DNA of 64,000 nt from Paenibacillus odorifer (GTDB taxonomy: Bacteria > Bacillota > Bacilli > Paenibacillales > Paenibacillaceae): NCBI RefSeq assembly GCF_000758725.1, contig NZ_CP009428.1:4960001-5024000 (forward strand), given 5' to 3'. The notes beneath the pieces were generated by a model. The model made no database searches. It worked only from the letters and a program-made list of their open reading frames with translations, and was not told the origin of the DNA. The translations under genes and the position numbers were made by a program. Positions 62,045 through 64,000 of this stretch are shown in pieces. Position 1 is the first letter of the stretch. Each line of letters begins with the position of its first letter.

Positions 62045-62914
62045 ATGAACAAACTATCTGAAATCACACCGTATGTTGGAGCAATCATGCCTTATCTGTA
62101 CGACGGCAGTAGCAATGAGCATCTGCGCGTCGGCAATGCCTACGCTTTTCATCTATTTACCGATGGCCCCGGTGAGATGGAAATCGACGGAATTCGTTAT
62201 CCGATTGAGCGTAGAACACTGGTGTTTCTCCGTCCCGGCCAGCCACATGCCTTTCATATTTCCCCTTCTCATCCACTCTCGTCCTACAATGTCTATTTTG
62301 ATTTGTGGGACAAGCAGTCGCCTATGTCTACTAATCTTTCTTTTATCCATGCGCCTGAACCCTTAAGGCTTGAGAAAAAGGCCACCGAAGTCCCCTGCGC
62401 CGAGCTGAACGAATTGCCTTGCGTCTTCCCGCTAGCTAAATATCCACAGCTATACGATAGTCTTGTGATGATTGCCAAAATATACAATGAAGCGATATTC
62501 TACCGGAATGAAGCGGTCCATAGCTTGTTATACGGTTGGATATTAAGCTGGTATAATGCCCTCCATCAGCATCAGCCAAGCGATTATCGGATTGTCCGCC
62601 TGTTGGAGTATTTGAACACTCATCCCGAACGTGGTAAATCTATCGAAGACTGGGCACATCTCTGCGGACTCAAGCGAACCTATTTTCATGAGCTGTTTCT
62701 GCGAGAAACCGGGATGACGCCGCGCGCTTATCATCATAATCTCGTTATGCGACGGGCGGCAGGTCTGCTTCTGGAGAGCGAGCTAAGTGTTACTGCCATT
62801 GCTGAGAAATTAGGCTATCCTTCGATCCATCCCTTTTCCAGACATTTCAGTGCCTGTTACGGCATAAATCCCACACAATACCGCCTTAATCCGCTAAGCC
62901 GAATACAAATATAG
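62045..62914 (+). CDS. AraC family transcriptional regulator
   Basis: Regulator of 289 residues with an N-terminal cupin (LFTDGPGEMEIDGIRYPIER; LRPGQPHAFHIS) and a C-terminal double helix-turn-helix (IEDWAHLCGLKRTYFHELFL; ends GINPTQYRLNP). ATG at 62045 has AAAGGGG six bases upstream. Divergent from the GH95 gene and convergent with the truncated glycosidase gene; it probably controls GH95. Confidence 0.92.
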   Translation: MNKLSEITPYVGAIMPYLYDGSSNEHLRVGNAYAFHLFTDGPGEMEIDGIRYPIERRTLVFLRPGQPHAFHISPSHPLSSYNVYFDLWDKQSPMSTNLSFIHAPEPLRLEKKATEVPCAELNELPCVFPLAKYPQLYDSLVMIAKIYNEAIFYRNEAVHSLLYGWILSWYNALHQHQPSDYRIVRLLEYLNTHPERGKSIEDWAHLCGLKRTYFHELFLRETGMTPRAYHHNLVMRRAAGLLLESELSVTAIAEKLGYPSIHPFSRHFSACYGINPTQYRLNPLSRIQI

Positions 62915-62918
62915 GTTA

Positions 62919-62970
62919 TAAAAAAAATACGCGCTATCCGCAAGAAGCAGAGGGCGCGTATTCTTTTTTA
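62919..62970. terminator. Bidirectional terminator
   Basis: AAAAAATACGCGC and GCGCGTATTCTTTTTT form a stem around a loop of about 20 bases that itself may pair weakly. It lies between converging genes ending at 62914 and 62968 and overlaps the last bases of the latter. Confidence 0.85.
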
Positions 62971-64000
62971 TTTTGCTGTCAATTTGAAGATTTTAGATTC
63001 TGCGGGTTCAAGCGTAACTTCCAGCTCTCCTGAGGTTTCCCCTTTTACACCTTCCCATAGGTCCAGCAGCTGGTAAGCACCTTGAGCATTCAGCCCTGCA
63101 CGTTCTAATGAGATAGATCTAGGAGTGGATTTCACGGCATCGTAATTGAAGACGGCTATATAAAAAGCATTTTCTTCTGCAGATTCGAGCACAAAAGTAT
63201 CACAGGATTGCTTGCCGAGGTCCCCTTCTATCGGTCTGAAGGTTTTGCCAAGACGAGCAACATCCATAATGTCCTTATTGCTCAGCCAAGCTTTGGCCCG
63301 GGCGGCGGCTTCCTCTTTTCGGAAGTCATCCCCTAGCAGCAGCACCGTTCCCGCGATCACCGAAGCGGTTAGCCGGCTGCGACCTTCATGCCAGCCCGTG
63401 GCTTCCTGGTTATGGCTCTTGTACAGTACGGAATGGTCAGGATCATTGTAACGGTACAATGAATCGCTCATCCACCAGCCATGGGTTAAAGAGTTGAGCA
63501 TGTATTCTGTATCCTGCAGCGTGCCAAAAACATCACAAGAGACACGCCGGCTATGTGCAAATGCATAAGGGAACAACGGTGCGATGGACAGATTAATAAA
63601 GAACGGTCGACCAATTACCTCTAGAGACAGCTTGTTCTGCAAGTAGGACATACCGTAGTGATACGCCGCAATGCCCGTCGTAATCTCCGGATTGTGATGC
63701 TGCCCTTCCAGTGCGCCATGTGCTAAGAAATCCAGCTTGATATACTCGAATCCTTCCGAGATGAATTTATTTGTATACCAATCCATTCTTTGCAGGTTCC
63801 CCGGATGTGTGGGGTCAATGGCTAGCCCTCCATCAACATCCGGCAGAATCTCTCCTTCGCTGTCCCGAAGCAGGATATCGCCATAGGTGTATTTACCGTT
63901 CGTACCCTCCACGACATCTCCGAACTGAGAAGGACTTCCCCAGAAAGCGAAAGGGGTCCAGTAGGTTCCCGGTCTATGACCATTCTTCCGCACTAGCTCA
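62968..64000 (-). CDS. Putative glycosidase, clan GH-D-like (N-terminus beyond window)
   Basis: The last 344 codons of a protein whose start lies beyond the right edge; the frame stays open through position 64000. It is clearly paralogous to the catalytic domain of the large SLH protein: both share EGT-KYTYGDI, FIKLDFL/YIKLDFL, HSRR(I/V)SCD and EYMLNSLT(Y/H)G, in the same order and spacing. The likely nucleophile is the Asp in EYIKLDFLAHGALEG. Unlike that protein it stops right after the barrel and a small beta domain (ESKIFKLTAK), with no Ig, linker or SLH part. It may be a soluble cytoplasmic counterpart. Whether it has a signal peptide cannot be seen. Confidence 0.9.
   Translation of the reverse strand, partial: ELVRKNGHRPGTYWTPFAFWGSPSQFGDVVEGTNGKYTYGDILLRDSEGEILPDVDGGLAIDPTHPGNLQRMDWYTNKFISEGFEYIKLDFLAHGALEGQHHNPEITTGIAAYHYGMSYLQNKLSLEVIGRPFFINLSIAPLFPYAFAHSRRVSCDVFGTLQDTEYMLNSLTHGWWMSDSLYRYNDPDHSVLYKSHNQEATGWHEGRSRLTASVIAGTVLLLGDDFRKEEAAARAKAWLSNKDIMDVARLGKTFRPIEGDLGKQSCDTFVLESAEENAFYIAVFNYDAVKSTPRSISLERAGLNAQGAYQLLDLWEGVKGETSGELEVTLEPAESKIFKLTAK

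Overview
The window comes from the chromosome of a spore-former-type Firmicute, most likely a Paenibacillus. The evidence is strong AGGAGG ribosome sites, S-layer-homology (SLH) anchored exoenzymes, many YesM/YesN-type sensor kinase and AraC-type response regulator genes, LplB/LplC-type sugar permeases, Bacillus-type cre sites, and a GH88 protein very like the unsaturated glucuronyl hydrolase known from strain GL1. There is no rRNA, tRNA, transposase, phage gene or CRISPR array. Almost everything serves the capture and breakdown of complex glycans.

Layout. (1) Positions 1-9078, minus strand: one probable operon of two permeases, a binding lipoprotein, a sensor kinase, an AraC-type response regulator, a DUF2264 protein and the first 155 codons of a GH88 unsaturated glucuronyl hydrolase. 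It suggests uptake and cleavage of lyase-generated uronate oligosaccharides. (2) 9200-16402: a MATE exporter with its MarR repressor (clear promoter and operators), an M16C metallopeptidase, and an SLH-anchored protein with an alpha/alpha-toroid plus a DUF4430-like domain. (3) 16517-26455: an amino-sugar operon of two permeases, a lipoprotein, NagB-like and NagA-like enzymes and a GH20 hexosaminidase, with a divergent membrane-bound AraC regulator. (4) 26473-37846: a third importer with a clan GH-A hydrolase and a GH43 enzyme, facing a sensor kinase, response regulator and extra AraC regulator across a promoter region with two cre sites. (5) 37847-39058: repeat cluster 1. (6) 39059-44990: GH36 alpha-galactosidase and GH2 beta-mannosidase with a divergent AraC regulator. 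(7) 45005-50581: a fourth importer with a divergent sensor kinase. (8) 50582-52239: repeat cluster 2, with 9-bp, 38-bp and about 300-bp periodicities. (9) 52240-64000: a 1701-residue SLH-anchored putative glycosidase, an orphan AraC-type response regulator, a GH95 alpha-L-fucosidase, an AraC regulator, and a truncated paralogue of the glycosidase.

How it works together. The secreted or wall-bound enzymes would trim glycans outside the cell. Four binding-protein importers, none with its own ATPase gene here, would bring in oligosaccharides. Cytoplasmic exo-glycosidases (GH88, GH20, GH36, GH2, GH43, GH95) would finish the job. Each cassette has its own AraC-type regulator, and cre sites suggest CcpA-type catabolite repression on top. 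The set of linkages addressed (unsaturated uronate, beta-HexNAc, alpha-galactose, beta-mannose, probably beta-galactose, alpha-fucose) fits plant or host glycans; no single substrate can be read from sequence.

The least explained part is the non-coding DNA. Two repeat clusters, both between converging genes, differ in most of their sequence but share one design: two TCGGAC...GCTATT motifs followed by two inverted copies, tandemly repeated three to four times.
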